A stretch of DNA of 47,990 nucleotides from Bacteroidota bacterium (lineage in GTDB: Bacteria > Bacteroidota > Bacteroidia > B-17B0 > Aurantibacillaceae): assembly GCA_021323535.1 (NCBI GenBank), contig JAJONO010000036.1:1-47990 (forward strand). The letters run 5' to 3'. How positions within the stretch are numbered: the first letter of the stretch is position 1; each line of letters opens with the position of its first letter. The position numbers and the translations under genes were made by a program. This document shows positions 36,590-44,265 of this stretch, one piece after another. A model generated the notes under the pieces. That model was not told where the DNA came from. It did no database searches and saw only the letters and a list, made by a program, of their open reading frames with translations.

Positions 36590-37576
36590 ATGAATAAGTA
36601 CTGGTTTTGTATTTTGGTTTTTATTGTCTCCTGTAAAAAGAAAGCCGATCCTCCTGTTGAGCAAGAGCCTGTTCAAACTACAGCAACATACACGGTATTT
36701 AATACCAGCAACACCGCTTTATCAAGTAACAAGATAAACGCTATAACCGCGGATAACTCGGGTTCATTATGGTTTGCAACAGCAAAAGGCCTTACAAAAT
36801 ATAACGGAACTTCATGGTTTACTTTTGATTCAGTTTCCAATTCTTTACCCAGCAGTATTTTTAATTGTGTTAAAGCAGATCATTCAGGTAATATCTGGGC
36901 CGGGACAAACAACGGACTGTTAAAATACAATAATGGTACCTGGCAGGTATTTAATACTTCTAACTCTGCAATACCAATCAATAAGATACGATCTCTTGCA
37001 ATAGATACTTTTGACAATGTATGGGTTGGGACATATAGTGGTGGCGGACTTGCTAAATACAATGGATCAACATGGCTTGTTTATACGCCTTCTAACTCAG
37101 GTCTGCCAAACAATTCGGTTGGAGCTTTGGCATTCGATAAAAATAATTTGCTGTGGATTGGAACAGCATCAGGGTTATGTTCCTTCGACGGATCGGCGGC
37201 ATGGAATTATTTTAACGTGTCCAATTCCGGATTACCTAATAACAGTGTTTACAGTATTTCTGTTGATAATGTCAACACAAAATGGATAGGAACCAACGGC
37301 GGTCTCAGCACATTTGGAACCTCGGGATGGCAAACATATAATTCTGCCAATTCGGGATTGCCAATTAATCTGGTTCGCCCGATAACTTTTTTTCAGGGCA
37401 CAACAAAATGGATAGGAACAGAAGGCGGAGGAATTGTGAGTTTTGATAACAACAATTGGAATGTGATCAATTCAAATAACAGCAACCTGCCTGATAACTT
37501 TATTACTTCCATTATAGTTGACGCGCAAGGGAAAAAATGGGTAGGCACTAACAACGGACTTGTTGTTATTCCTTAA
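36590..37576 (+). CDS. Lipoprotein with seven-bladed Reg_prop-type beta-propeller
   Basis: 328 residues. The N-terminus is a lipoprotein signal with lipobox Ile-Val-Ser-Cys (CILVFIVSCKKK), placing it in the membrane, probably facing the periplasm or cell surface. The rest is about seven repeats of roughly 40 residues, each with a core like NNSVxxIxxDxxxxxWIGTxxGL followed by a Trp-containing strand and an SNSGLPNN linker. This is the two-component-regulator propeller repeat usually found in the sensor part of hybrid histidine kinases, here without kinase or transmembrane parts. Seven repeats fit one closed propeller. Ligand unknown. It is monocistronic as far as can be seen. Confidence 0.85.
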   Translation: MNKYWFCILVFIVSCKKKADPPVEQEPVQTTATYTVFNTSNTALSSNKINAITADNSGSLWFATAKGLTKYNGTSWFTFDSVSNSLPSSIFNCVKADHSGNIWAGTNNGLLKYNNGTWQVFNTSNSAIPINKIRSLAIDTFDNVWVGTYSGGGLAKYNGSTWLVYTPSNSGLPNNSVGALAFDKNNLLWIGTASGLCSFDGSAAWNYFNVSNSGLPNNSVYSISVDNVNTKWIGTNGGLSTFGTSGWQTYNSANSGLPINLVRPITFFQGTTKWIGTEGGGIVSFDNNNWNVINSNNSNLPDNFITSIIVDAQGKKWVGTNNGLVVIP

Positions 37577-37741
37577 TACTGTCCGTTATTTCCTTCCTTT
37601 CTTTATCCGGGTTCTTTTCTTTTTTAATTCATCATTCGCAATTCGCGTTCTTAATTCGTTTCAACTTCATGATTTAAAATTTCTTTGTAACCAAATCCTT
37701 TTCCCGGCTTATAAAACGTAAACACCAACGTAAATCATAAA

Positions 37742-37771
37742 AAGATGTAAAATGAATAATGTTTACATCTT
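37742..37771. repeat. Perfect 10-bp inverted repeat
   Basis: AAGATGTAAA at 37742-37751 pairs with TTTACATCTT at 37762-37771 around a 10-base loop. It lies about 165 bp after the propeller gene and 30 bp before the first GTAGGGTA site. No T-run follows, so it is not a classical terminator; it may be a protein-binding site or an RNA hairpin. Confidence 0.4.
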
Positions 37772-37801
37772 CCTTCATCCATCTTCTATTTTCCATCGTA
37801 A

Positions 37802-37827
37802 GTAGGGTATTGCTCCCCGGCTACGTT
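37802..37827 (+). promoter_or_regulatory. Predicted ECF sigma promoter, site 1 (GTAGGGTA-N14-CGTT)
   Basis: GTAGGGTA at 37802-37809, a 14-base spacer, then CGTT at 37824-37827 (followed by TTA). The start codon of the first short peptide gene is at 37849, 47 bases after the start of the box. Box spacing fits ECF -35 and -10 elements, and the same architecture recurs five more times nearby. Confidence 0.75.
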
Positions 37828-37848
37828 TTATATACAAAGCACAAGATC

Positions 37849-37980
37849 ATGAAAAAGGAATTCTTTAAAATAGTAAGTCGCATCTTCAGCAGTAAGGTAG
37901 AGTTACGTAGCAGCGAAAAAGATGAATCATTTCGTAACCTCGATACAATTCGTTTTAACAGTTTTATCAGCGCACCTTAA
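37849..37980 (+). CDS. Short peptide 1 of the RF-x-x-FISAP family
   Basis: 43 codons, starting at an ATG in the context GATCATGAAA directly behind promoter site 1. The peptide begins MKKEFFKIVSRIFSS, a basic, amphipathic helix-like segment, has a charged middle, and ends in IRFNSFISAP. Two other small genes (38056 and 42481) share the Met-Lys opening with a hydrophobic/basic N-terminus and the RF-x-x-[FL]-[IM]-[ST]-AP ending. Each also has the same promoter 46-47 bases before its start. An upstream in-frame extension from 37759 would cross the promoter and is unlikely. Function unknown; no signal peptide with a cleavage site is evident. Confidence 0.65.
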   Translation: MKKEFFKIVSRIFSSKVELRSSEKDESFRNLDTIRFNSFISAP

Positions 37981-38009
37981 GCCCTCAACTCTCAACCTTC
38001 AACGCAAAA

Positions 38010-38035
38010 GTAGGGTAATTCCAAAATCACACGTT
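38010..38035 (+). promoter_or_regulatory. Predicted ECF sigma promoter, site 2 (GTAGGGTA-N14-CGTT)
   Basis: GTAGGGTA at 38010-38017 and CGTT at 38032-38035 with the same 14-base spacer. The second short peptide gene starts at 38056, 46 bases from the start of the box. Transcripts from here could continue into the sigma factor gene at 38284, which has no box of its own. Confidence 0.75.
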
Positions 38036-38055
38036 CTATAATTAAACCAGCAATC

Positions 38056-38175
38056 ATGAAAACCAGCATATTAAAATTAGCAAATGCACTCTTCAGAAAA
38101 GATGTAAGATCTTTTGTTGAGCAGGAACATAAAGTAGAAGTAGTACGATTTACCACATTAATGACTGCCCCATAA
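38056..38175 (+). CDS. Short peptide 2 of the RF-x-x-FISAP family
   Basis: 39 codons, ATG in the context AATCATGAAA. The peptide opens MKTSILKLANALFRKD and ends VVRFTTLMTAP, the divergent version of the shared C-terminal motif (Leu, Met and Thr replace Phe, Ile and Ser). Placed between promoter site 2 and the sigma factor gene. That the ending is kept while most of the middle differs from the other two peptides suggests selection on the C-terminus. Function unknown. Confidence 0.62.
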   Translation: MKTSILKLANALFRKDVRSFVEQEHKVEVVRFTTLMTAP

Positions 38176-38283
38176 GTCCACAATTATCCAGGAAAGAGGC
38201 TAACCTGCCCCATTCGTAGGCCAAACCCCATTTGTATAAAGGAATATTTTTCTATATTCACGGTTTAAATAACAAAACCTGCA

Positions 38284-38796
38284 ATGGATTCAGTTTGCGA
38301 CGAGGTAAATTATAAAGGTATCTTCAAGGAACATGGCAAGGCCCTCCGCAATTTTATTTATTATAAATGCGGCGATCTCGACCGGGCCAAAGATATCATG
38401 CAGGAGGCCCTTATTAAATTATGGGAAAACTGCGCTAAAGTGGAACTCGGTAAAGCCAAATCGTTCTTATACACGGTTGGCCAAAGAATACTGATAGACC
38501 AGGTGCGACACGATAAAGTTAAACTCGAATTCACTAAAAAAAGCGAAGTCAATACGGCTAACGATCCGGCTTTTGAACTCATTAAAAAAGAGTTTGAGCA
38601 AAAGCTCATGCAGGCCATTTCCGATATGCCCGAAACCCAGAGAGAAGCTTTTTTAATGAACCGTATGGATAATATGTCCTATAAAGACATTGCCGAAGCT
38701 CTTGATATTAGCGTGAAAGCTGTTGAAAAGCGTATCCATCTGGCCCTCTTGTATTTAAAGGATAAAGTAAAAGAATTAAAAACTCATAAAATATAG
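38284..38796 (+). CDS. ECF-type RNA polymerase sigma factor (FecI-like)
   Basis: 170 residues with sigma region 2 (CGDLDRAKDIMQEALIKLWEN, a -10 recognition region) and region 4 (MPETQREAFLMNRMDNMSY, then DIAEALDISVKAVEKR, the -35-binding helix-turn-helix), and no regions 1 or 3, as in ECF factors. The next gene is a FecR-type anti-sigma factor, followed by a TonB receptor with an STN domain, so the sigma factor probably responds to a ligand at the cell surface. The gene itself lacks a GTAGGGTA box in its 100-bp upstream region; it may be read from peptide promoter site 2 or from a weak housekeeping promoter. Its stop codon directly abuts the box that serves the anti-sigma gene. Confidence 0.92.
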   Translation: MDSVCDEVNYKGIFKEHGKALRNFIYYKCGDLDRAKDIMQEALIKLWENCAKVELGKAKSFLYTVGQRILIDQVRHDKVKLEFTKKSEVNTANDPAFELIKKEFEQKLMQAISDMPETQREAFLMNRMDNMSYKDIAEALDISVKAVEKRIHLALLYLKDKVKELKTHKI

Positions 38797-38822
38797 GTAG
38801 GGTTAATTCGGTCTGGCTCGTT
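38797..38822 (+). promoter_or_regulatory. Predicted ECF sigma promoter, site 3 (GTAGGGTT-N14-CGTT), before the anti-sigma gene
   Basis: GTAGGGTT at 38797-38804 begins at the first base after the sigma stop codon; CGTT is at 38819-38822, again with 14 bases between. One mismatch to the other five boxes. The anti-sigma gene starts at 38854. This would let the sigma factor raise transcription of its own inhibitor and the receptor. Confidence 0.65.
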
Positions 38823-38853
38823 TTAGTATCAAAACAACCCCCAAACCTGAAAA

Positions 38854-39780
38854 ATGAACGAAGGAGAAGAAACATTATTAGCAAGATGGTTAAGCAACGA
38901 GCTTACCGCCGAAGAAAAACGTAAGCTCGAAGAAAGCGGAGAAGCCGAAACGCTCCGCCGCATTGTAGCCAGCATGGAAACATGGACCTTACCGGACCTT
39001 GCCGAAGAAACCTATTCTGATATTAAATCGAAACTGGATTCTGAAAGCGAGGCAAAAGTAATTCCGCTTTACCAGCGCCGTTCTTTCCTGGCTATTGCCG
39101 CAAGTCTTTTATTATTGGTTGGGTTATTCTTCCTTCTCCGCCCAATGATGACTTCGCAGGCTGCTATGACCGACTTTGCATGCAACGCGGGCGAAACAAA
39201 AGAGTTAAAACTTCCTGATAATACAAACATCATTCTTTACGGAAAAAGTAAGATCTCTTACGATAAAGAAAATTTCGCGAGCGACCGCAAATTAAAACTC
39301 GAAGGAGAGGCGTATTTTGAAGTAAATACCAAAGGCGCTTTTGAAGTTGATTTTGCCAATGGAAAAGTAAATGTTCTGGGAACAAAGTTCAATGTTCTTA
39401 CTTCAAGCGAAGAAGCTTCGGTAAAATGTTTTGAAGGAAAAGTAAAAGTAGAAGTTGAAAATAATTCGGCTGTGCTTGTCCCTGGACAAGGGGCAAGAAA
39501 AACAAAAACAGGAAACTTTACCGAGTTTGAATTCAAAGCCAATATTCTTCCGGGCGCCGGAGCCTTCAGAAATATTGAAAATACGCCACTTGAAGAAGTC
39601 TGCAATACCTTGTCAGTATTTTACGATGTCAAAATTATTAATGAGAATGTGGATCTGAGCCGTAAATTCTCCGGACAAATGAATCAGCAAAACCTGGATA
39701 CGGCTTTAACTATGATTTTTGTTCCGATGGACATTACGTTTGTTCGTAATCAGAGTACGATCACAATCAAAAACAAATAA
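38854..39780 (+). CDS. FecR-type anti-sigma factor
   Basis: 308 residues. A cytoplasmic N-terminal part of about 70 residues (sigma-binding; LLARWLSNELTAEEKRKLEE) is followed by a single membrane helix (FLAIAASLLLLVGLFFLL, about 73-93). The periplasmic FecR domain has KELKLPDNTNIILYGKSKI, GEAYFEV and VNVLGTKFNV. The C-terminal part (TPLEEVCNTLSVFYDVKI onwards) is the DUF4974-like domain that meets the STN domain of the receptor. It should hold the sigma factor until the receptor signals. The gene lies 57 bp after the sigma gene, behind promoter site 3, and 26 bp before the TonB receptor gene. Confidence 0.92.
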   Translation: MNEGEETLLARWLSNELTAEEKRKLEESGEAETLRRIVASMETWTLPDLAEETYSDIKSKLDSESEAKVIPLYQRRSFLAIAASLLLLVGLFFLLRPMMTSQAAMTDFACNAGETKELKLPDNTNIILYGKSKISYDKENFASDRKLKLEGEAYFEVNTKGAFEVDFANGKVNVLGTKFNVLTSSEEASVKCFEGKVKVEVENNSAVLVPGQGARKTKTGNFTEFEFKANILPGAGAFRNIENTPLEEVCNTLSVFYDVKIINENVDLSRKFSGQMNQQNLDTALTMIFVPMDITFVRNQSTITIKNK

Positions 39781-39806
39781 TACTTTTCACTTTAGAAAAG
39801 CCCCCA

Positions 39807-42410
39807 ATGTTGCCAGCAAAAAAATATATAACGGCTATTGCCATGTTCATTTTTCCGTTCCTTGTTGTATCACAAAACGGAAAAACAAGCGATCTGTCTT
39901 CGGTAATTAGTTTCCTCAATGCAAAATACGGCGTTGTTTTGTCGTATGATGTAGAGCTTATCAAAGATGTTCCGGTAAATATTGATACAACACAATCTGA
40001 TCTTAAAAATATTCTCCACGAATTAAATTCCGAAACTGCTTTTCATTTCGAATTACTAAACAGCAAAAACGTTCTTGTAAAACCTAAATCCAGCGGACAA
40101 AATTTTATTATTTCGGGAACTGTTTTCGATAAAAAAACACAGGAACTTCTGCTTGGAACTATAATTTATCAGTCGCGCGCCAAATACGGGGTGTATGCCA
40201 ATGAAAGCGGAAATTTTCATAAAGCAATTAAATACAATGCCGATGATTCCATTGTTGTTTCAAGTATCGGATATGAAAAAGTAATTTATCCTTTAAGTTA
40301 TTTTGCAGGAGGGCAAAAAAAGATAGCGCTTCAGAGTCAGAGAATTCAGATGAACGAAGTTTCGGTTACGGCTTATCTTACCACAGGAGTATCTTACGAT
40401 GCCACCGATAACAGCATTAACATCCGCCCTAAAAATCTGAGTATTTTGCCGGGAAGCGTAAACGGAGATGTTCTTGGCGCGCTCGATGCAATGCCGGGAA
40501 TAAGCTCCACCGATGGCAAAGCAGGCAGCCTTAACATACGGGGAAGTTCGCCCGATCAGACACAGATCAACGTAGATAATATTCCGGTTTATCTCAAAGG
40601 ACATTTTTTTGGTTCAATAACTCCGGTAAATCCTAATGCGGTGGATCAGATCAAAGTGCAGAGAAGCACCATGAGCGTTGATAAAGGAGGAAGAGCAGGG
40701 GGACTCATCGATATTCATACTGCAAATAATGTAACCAATAAACTTCACGCTACAGTTTCTTCATCGGCAATGGATGGAAATGTTTACGTTCACACCCCGG
40801 TATTAAAAGATAAAATCAGTGTAGCAATTTCGGCCAGGCATTCATACCCTTTCAATAATGAAAACCCGGCGTTTACTTCTGTCTCCAATTATCTTTTTCA
40901 GAAATCAGAAATGCGCCCATTGTTTGACGGTACAAGTTCCGACAAACTTGAAAAATTCGGATTCGATTATTCAGACGCTAATGCAAAAATAAATTACAAC
41001 ATTTCCTCAAAACACAAAGGAAGTGTAAGCGCGCTCTTCATTCAGAATTACATGATGGTTGACAGAAACTCGGCAAAAAACAACACGCGTTATCTCGATG
41101 AAATAAGAATGCATAACTGGGGACTGAACACGTCGCTTCACTCATCGTGGACATCACGCTTCAATACTTTTTTATCGCTTACACACTCAATCTACAATCA
41201 GTCATTCGATGTTTTAAAACAAAATTATACAAGAGACTCGCTGATTTCAAAATCGCTTTATGAAAATGAGGCCGCGGATTCAAGAATATTATTTGAAACA
41301 GATTATAAAATCAATAACAATTTTGTTCTCAAAACCGGGTATGATGGAAGAATTCAGAATGTACATTATCTGAGAGCCAGTAACAATTACACAAACACCT
41401 CGTTCATGCAGAATTTTAAAAACGAAGGTATTGTAAATTCAATGTACACCACCTTGTCGGGAAACATCACTAAAAAATTCTTTATGAACGTAGGCTTAAG
41501 AGCTAATCACTATACTTTAACAGGCGAATATAGTTTTGAACCACGCGCGTTTCTGAATTACTCAGTGAATAATTTTTTCAGACTGAAAGCTTCCGGTGGA
41601 TATCAGAAACAATTTGTGGTGCAACTCACCGGCGTTAACATTGAAAGCGTGGGAGGATTAGATAACCAGATATGGATGCTGGCCGATGATAGGTATATTC
41701 CAGCAGTAAACAGTTTCCAGGGAACTTTTGGAGGAATGTTTGAAAAGAATTCATGGTTAATTGATCTCGAAGGTTATTACAGGGATGTAATGAATGTTAC
41801 ATCGGTTAGTCTTACCACGCCCCTTCGCGAATTTCCATTTATCTATGGAGGAATAAAAACTGCCGGTGCCGATTTATTGGTGAGAAAACAATGGAAAAGC
41901 ATTGACGCGTGGGTTAGTTATTCATACAGCGATTCACGTATGCAATTCGATAGCATTAATGGAGGAACGTCGTTTACCTCTATCTATGATCAAACACATA
42001 TTCTCGATGTTGCCGGTTCATACAGAATTGGTCAGTTTAAATTTTCAATGGGTTGGAAATACCGTACCGGCCTTGCTGCATTGCCATCGATACGTACAAG
42101 AATGTTAAGTGGGGCTCCCACAACTGTAAAGCAACCGTCTCCGCCACCACCGCCAGGCACACCTGTTCAGCCAAAGTCTGCGCCTCCTGTTGGATATACC
42201 GGACGTTTTCCAGATTATCATCAACTGGATGTTTCGGTGTATTACAATTTTCCGAAAGAGGTAAAAGGATTCAAAGGCTCAGTTGGTATTTCAGTAATGA
42301 ATTGTTACAATCAGGATAACATCATTGAGCAAAGTCCCGAAAGAAATACGGTGAGCAGTCGCCTCATGCCTCTGATGGCTCCTAACCTTTTTATCACGCT
42401 TTCTTTTTAA
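39807..42410 (+). CDS. TonB-dependent outer-membrane receptor/transducer with STN signalling domain
   Basis: 867 residues. Signal peptide (YITAIAMFIFPFLVVSQ), then an STN domain (about 30-92; LSSVISFLNAKYGVVLSYD) that contacts FecR-type anti-sigma factors. Next a carboxypeptidase-regulatory-like domain (about 105-190; ISGTVFDKKTQELLLGTI), a plug (VLGALDAMPGISSTDGKAG, LNIRGSSPDQTQINVDNIP) and a 22-strand-type barrel ending in Phe (LFITLSF). A Pro-rich loop lies near 776-795 (PSPPPPPGTPVQPKSAPP), unusual for a barrel loop. No SusD-like partner gene follows. The setting with sigma and anti-sigma genes indicates a transducer that both imports a ligand and reports it. The ligand is unknown; the regulon's His-rich and YHYH proteins weakly hint at a metal. 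Confidence 0.92.
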   Translation: MLPAKKYITAIAMFIFPFLVVSQNGKTSDLSSVISFLNAKYGVVLSYDVELIKDVPVNIDTTQSDLKNILHELNSETAFHFELLNSKNVLVKPKSSGQNFIISGTVFDKKTQELLLGTIIYQSRAKYGVYANESGNFHKAIKYNADDSIVVSSIGYEKVIYPLSYFAGGQKKIALQSQRIQMNEVSVTAYLTTGVSYDATDNSINIRPKNLSILPGSVNGDVLGALDAMPGISSTDGKAGSLNIRGSSPDQTQINVDNIPVYLKGHFFGSITPVNPNAVDQIKVQRSTMSVDKGGRAGGLIDIHTANNVTNKLHATVSSSAMDGNVYVHTPVLKDKISVAISARHSYPFNNENPAFTSVSNYLFQKSEMRPLFDGTSSDKLEKFGFDYSDANAKINYNISSKHKGSVSALFIQNYMMVDRNSAKNNTRYLDEIRMHNWGLNTSLHSSWTSRFNTFLSLTHSIYNQSFDVLKQNYTRDSLISKSLYENEAADSRILFETDYKINNNFVLKTGYDGRIQNVHYLRASNNYTNTSFMQNFKNEGIVNSMYTTLSGNITKKFFMNVGLRANHYTLTGEYSFEPRAFLNYSVNNFFRLKASGGYQKQFVVQLTGVNIESVGGLDNQIWMLADDRYIPAVNSFQGTFGGMFEKNSWLIDLEGYYRDVMNVTSVSLTTPLREFPFIYGGIKTAGADLLVRKQWKSIDAWVSYSYSDSRMQFDSINGGTSFTSIYDQTHILDVAGSYRIGQFKFSMGWKYRTGLAALPSIRTRMLSGAPTTVKQPSPPPPPGTPVQPKSAPPVGYTGRFPDYHQLDVSVYYNFPKEVKGFKGSVGISVMNCYNQDNIIEQSPERNTVSSRLMPLMAPNLFITLSF

Positions 42411-42433
42411 ATATTAAAAGTTCTTTCTTTCAG

Positions 42434-42459
42434 GTAGGGTAATCATGAACAGGTCCGTT
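42434..42459 (+). promoter_or_regulatory. Predicted ECF sigma promoter, site 4 (GTAGGGTA-N14-CGTT)
   Basis: GTAGGGTA at 42434-42441 and CGTT at 42456-42459, followed by TTA as at site 1. The third short peptide gene begins at 42481, 47 bases from the box start, the same distance as for peptide 1. Confidence 0.75.
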
Positions 42460-42480
42460 TTATTATTAAAGACCGAAATC

Positions 42481-42600
42481 ATGAAAACAATTTTTAAATT
42501 TCTAACCAGCATTTCAAAGAGAAAAGCTGTTTCGTATGATTCAACCATTGACTTTAAGGTTGATTACGCCAGGTTCAATGGATTCATCAGCGCGCCTTGA
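42481..42600 (+). CDS. Short peptide 3 of the RF-x-x-FISAP family
   Basis: 39 codons, ATG in the context AATCATGAAA. The peptide opens MKTIFKFLTSISKRKAVSY and ends YARFNGFISAP, nearly identical to the ending of peptide 1 (IRFNSFISAP) although the genes are 4.6 kb apart and otherwise diverged. It sits directly downstream of the TonB receptor gene behind its own promoter (site 4) and upstream of the YHYH gene. Function unknown; candidates include a secreted or membrane-acting peptide or a small regulator of the anti-sigma system, none shown by the sequence. Confidence 0.65.
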   Translation: MKTIFKFLTSISKRKAVSYDSTIDFKVDYARFNGFISAP

Positions 42601-42642
42601 GTGAATACTTAAACAAATAACTTCTAACGAATAATAAAAAAG

Positions 42643-42668
42643 GTAGGGTATTTTCCTTTTCAACCGTT
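42643..42668 (+). promoter_or_regulatory. Predicted ECF sigma promoter, site 5 (GTAGGGTA-N14-CGTT), before the YHYH gene
   Basis: GTAGGGTA at 42643-42650 and CGTT at 42665-42668 with the 14-base spacer. The YHYH gene starts at 42715, so the leader would be roughly 40 bases, longer than for the peptides. Confidence 0.75.
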
Positions 42669-42714
42669 TTGTAAAAAATAATCCAATCAATTATAAACTA
42701 AAACAAAGACAAAC

Positions 42715-44028
42715 ATGAGAAAAATCGTACTAATGCTATTGGCTATTGCACCTTTACTAGGCATTTCCCAGCCCGAGATTACCAGCTGGAAAATGAATAC
42801 CAATGGCCAATTGGCCAGTTTCTGGTCGCCCAGCGGTAATCCCCCCACGGTTACTTACTCTTACATGCCTACAACCGATTCTGCCGACGTGCTTAAAGTA
42901 TGTTATAGAACCGATTCGGTTTGGCTTTACTGTAAGGGTATGACCTTTAATATGGGGAAATACATGAACCCGGGAAATTGCAGCTCTAAAGTTTACATCT
43001 ATCGTATTCCGCGTATTCCAACTGTTCCTTCAACAAAAACCATTTCATCAAAAATTGGTGCCATTGGTGTACTTGTTAATGGTATCCCAATGTATGGTTT
43101 AGGTGATTCTAAGTCATGGACGGGTTCCACTAACTCCAACATGGGTGGTTTAGGAATCTGGAACGTTGAGGTTTACAAAGGAGAAGGTGTTTCTCTCGAT
43201 ACAGCCCTCTCGGCTCACCCTCAGCAACAGGGAGCGTATCATAGTCATGCGAAACCTCGTCGTCTATACCAAAATACACCAACCTCGCAGCACTCTCCGA
43301 TTGTGGGTTACGCATTTGATGGATACCCTGTGTATGGTCCTTACGGTTACAGCACCCCAACCAACTCTGCAAGCGCTGTTTCAAGAATGAAAAGTGGTTA
43401 CAGTTTAAGAAGCATCACAACAAGAACGGTGTTGCCTTATGGTGTAGCTATTACAGCGGCTCAGTATGGCCCCCCGGTAAACACAACGTACCCTATCGGA
43501 ACTTACTGCGAAGATTATGAGTGGTTAGCTGCAAATGGTGGCGACCTTGATAAATACAACGGAAGGTTTTGCGTAACGCCTGAGTATCCTTCAGGAACGT
43601 ATGCTTACTTTACTGCAATTGATGCGGCATCAACACCACAATTTCCTTACTACATCGGTATCGAATATTATGGAAAACCTGATGCTTCCTGCGCAGGATC
43701 CGGAACAACAACCGGACTTAAATTCCCTGCAACAGGAATTACCTGTAACACTGCTACAAATCTCGATGAGATTAAAAAGGAATTTTCATTCAGGATTTAC
43801 CCGAATCCATCTAACGGAAATTTCACAATTGGTTTAGAGGAAAATACAGATCTGTTCAAATCAGTTGAAGTGCTTAGTCTTATGGGACAAGTTGTTTATA
43901 ATGCAGAGTTGAGCGGATCAAAAACAAACGTTGTTTTGCCTTCAGATCTGAGTAAGGGTATTTATTTTGTTCGGGTACTTGGTAAACAATCACAGGTTTA
44001 CGCAACAGAAAAAATAACTATTGAGTAA
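42715..44028 (+). CDS. YHYH-domain protein with T9SS type A sorting domain
   Basis: 437 residues. Signal peptide (IVLMLLAIAPLLGISQ), then a YHYH-type domain around residues 100-330: GVLVNGIPMYG, a His motif GAYHSHAKPRRL in place of the naming YHYH, and SPIVGYAFDGYPVYGPYGY. The C-terminal 75 residues are a T9SS type A sorting signal (FRIYPNPSNGNFTIGL, then LSKGIYFVRVLGKQ). It should be exported and anchored at or released from the cell surface. YHYH proteins have no settled biochemical role that I know of; the His and aromatic residues suggest metal binding. It lies behind ECF promoter site 5 and is followed by a hairpin terminator at 44051-44079. Confidence 0.88.
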   Translation: MRKIVLMLLAIAPLLGISQPEITSWKMNTNGQLASFWSPSGNPPTVTYSYMPTTDSADVLKVCYRTDSVWLYCKGMTFNMGKYMNPGNCSSKVYIYRIPRIPTVPSTKTISSKIGAIGVLVNGIPMYGLGDSKSWTGSTNSNMGGLGIWNVEVYKGEGVSLDTALSAHPQQQGAYHSHAKPRRLYQNTPTSQHSPIVGYAFDGYPVYGPYGYSTPTNSASAVSRMKSGYSLRSITTRTVLPYGVAITAAQYGPPVNTTYPIGTYCEDYEWLAANGGDLDKYNGRFCVTPEYPSGTYAYFTAIDAASTPQFPYYIGIEYYGKPDASCAGSGTTTGLKFPATGITCNTATNLDEIKKEFSFRIYPNPSNGNFTIGLEENTDLFKSVEVLSLMGQVVYNAELSGSKTNVVLPSDLSKGIYFVRVLGKQSQVYATEKITIE

Positions 44029-44050
44029 ACTAACAGGATTGGATTATTGA

Positions 44051-44079
44051 AAAGACTGCTCTCAGGGGCGGTCTTTTTT
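44051..44079 (+). terminator. Rho-independent terminator after the YHYH gene
   Basis: AAAGACTGC (44051-44059) pairs with GCGGTCTTT (44068-44076), one G-T wobble, around an 8-base loop; three further T residues follow (44077-44079). It lies 23 bp after the YHYH stop codon, separating that gene from the His-rich outer-membrane gene. Confidence 0.75.
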
Positions 44080-44144
44080 ATTTATAATCACTTCGTAAAG
44101 GTGCCTTTGCGCTTAGTTTGTACTCGGCGAAGTTATCTGCTTTG

Positions 44145-44170
44145 GTAGGGTAAAAAGATATTCGAACGTT
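44145..44170 (+). promoter_or_regulatory. Predicted ECF sigma promoter, site 6 (GTAGGGTA-N14-CGTT), before the His-rich outer-membrane gene
   Basis: GTAGGGTA at 44145-44152 and CGTT at 44167-44170, spacer 14. The gene starts at 44266, giving a leader of about 90 bases, the longest of the six. Confidence 0.72.
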
Positions 44171-44265
44171 ACTAATACAAATAAACATAAACCACTAAAT
44201 TTGCGCAGCTTAAAAAACATAAATAAACTAAGTTCTTTTTCTATTTACTACAATCATAAACGATC

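Noticed and set aside
38181-38283. ECF box upstream of the sigma gene
   Set aside because: GTAGG occurs near 38216 but lacks the rest of the box and has no CGTT at the required spacing.
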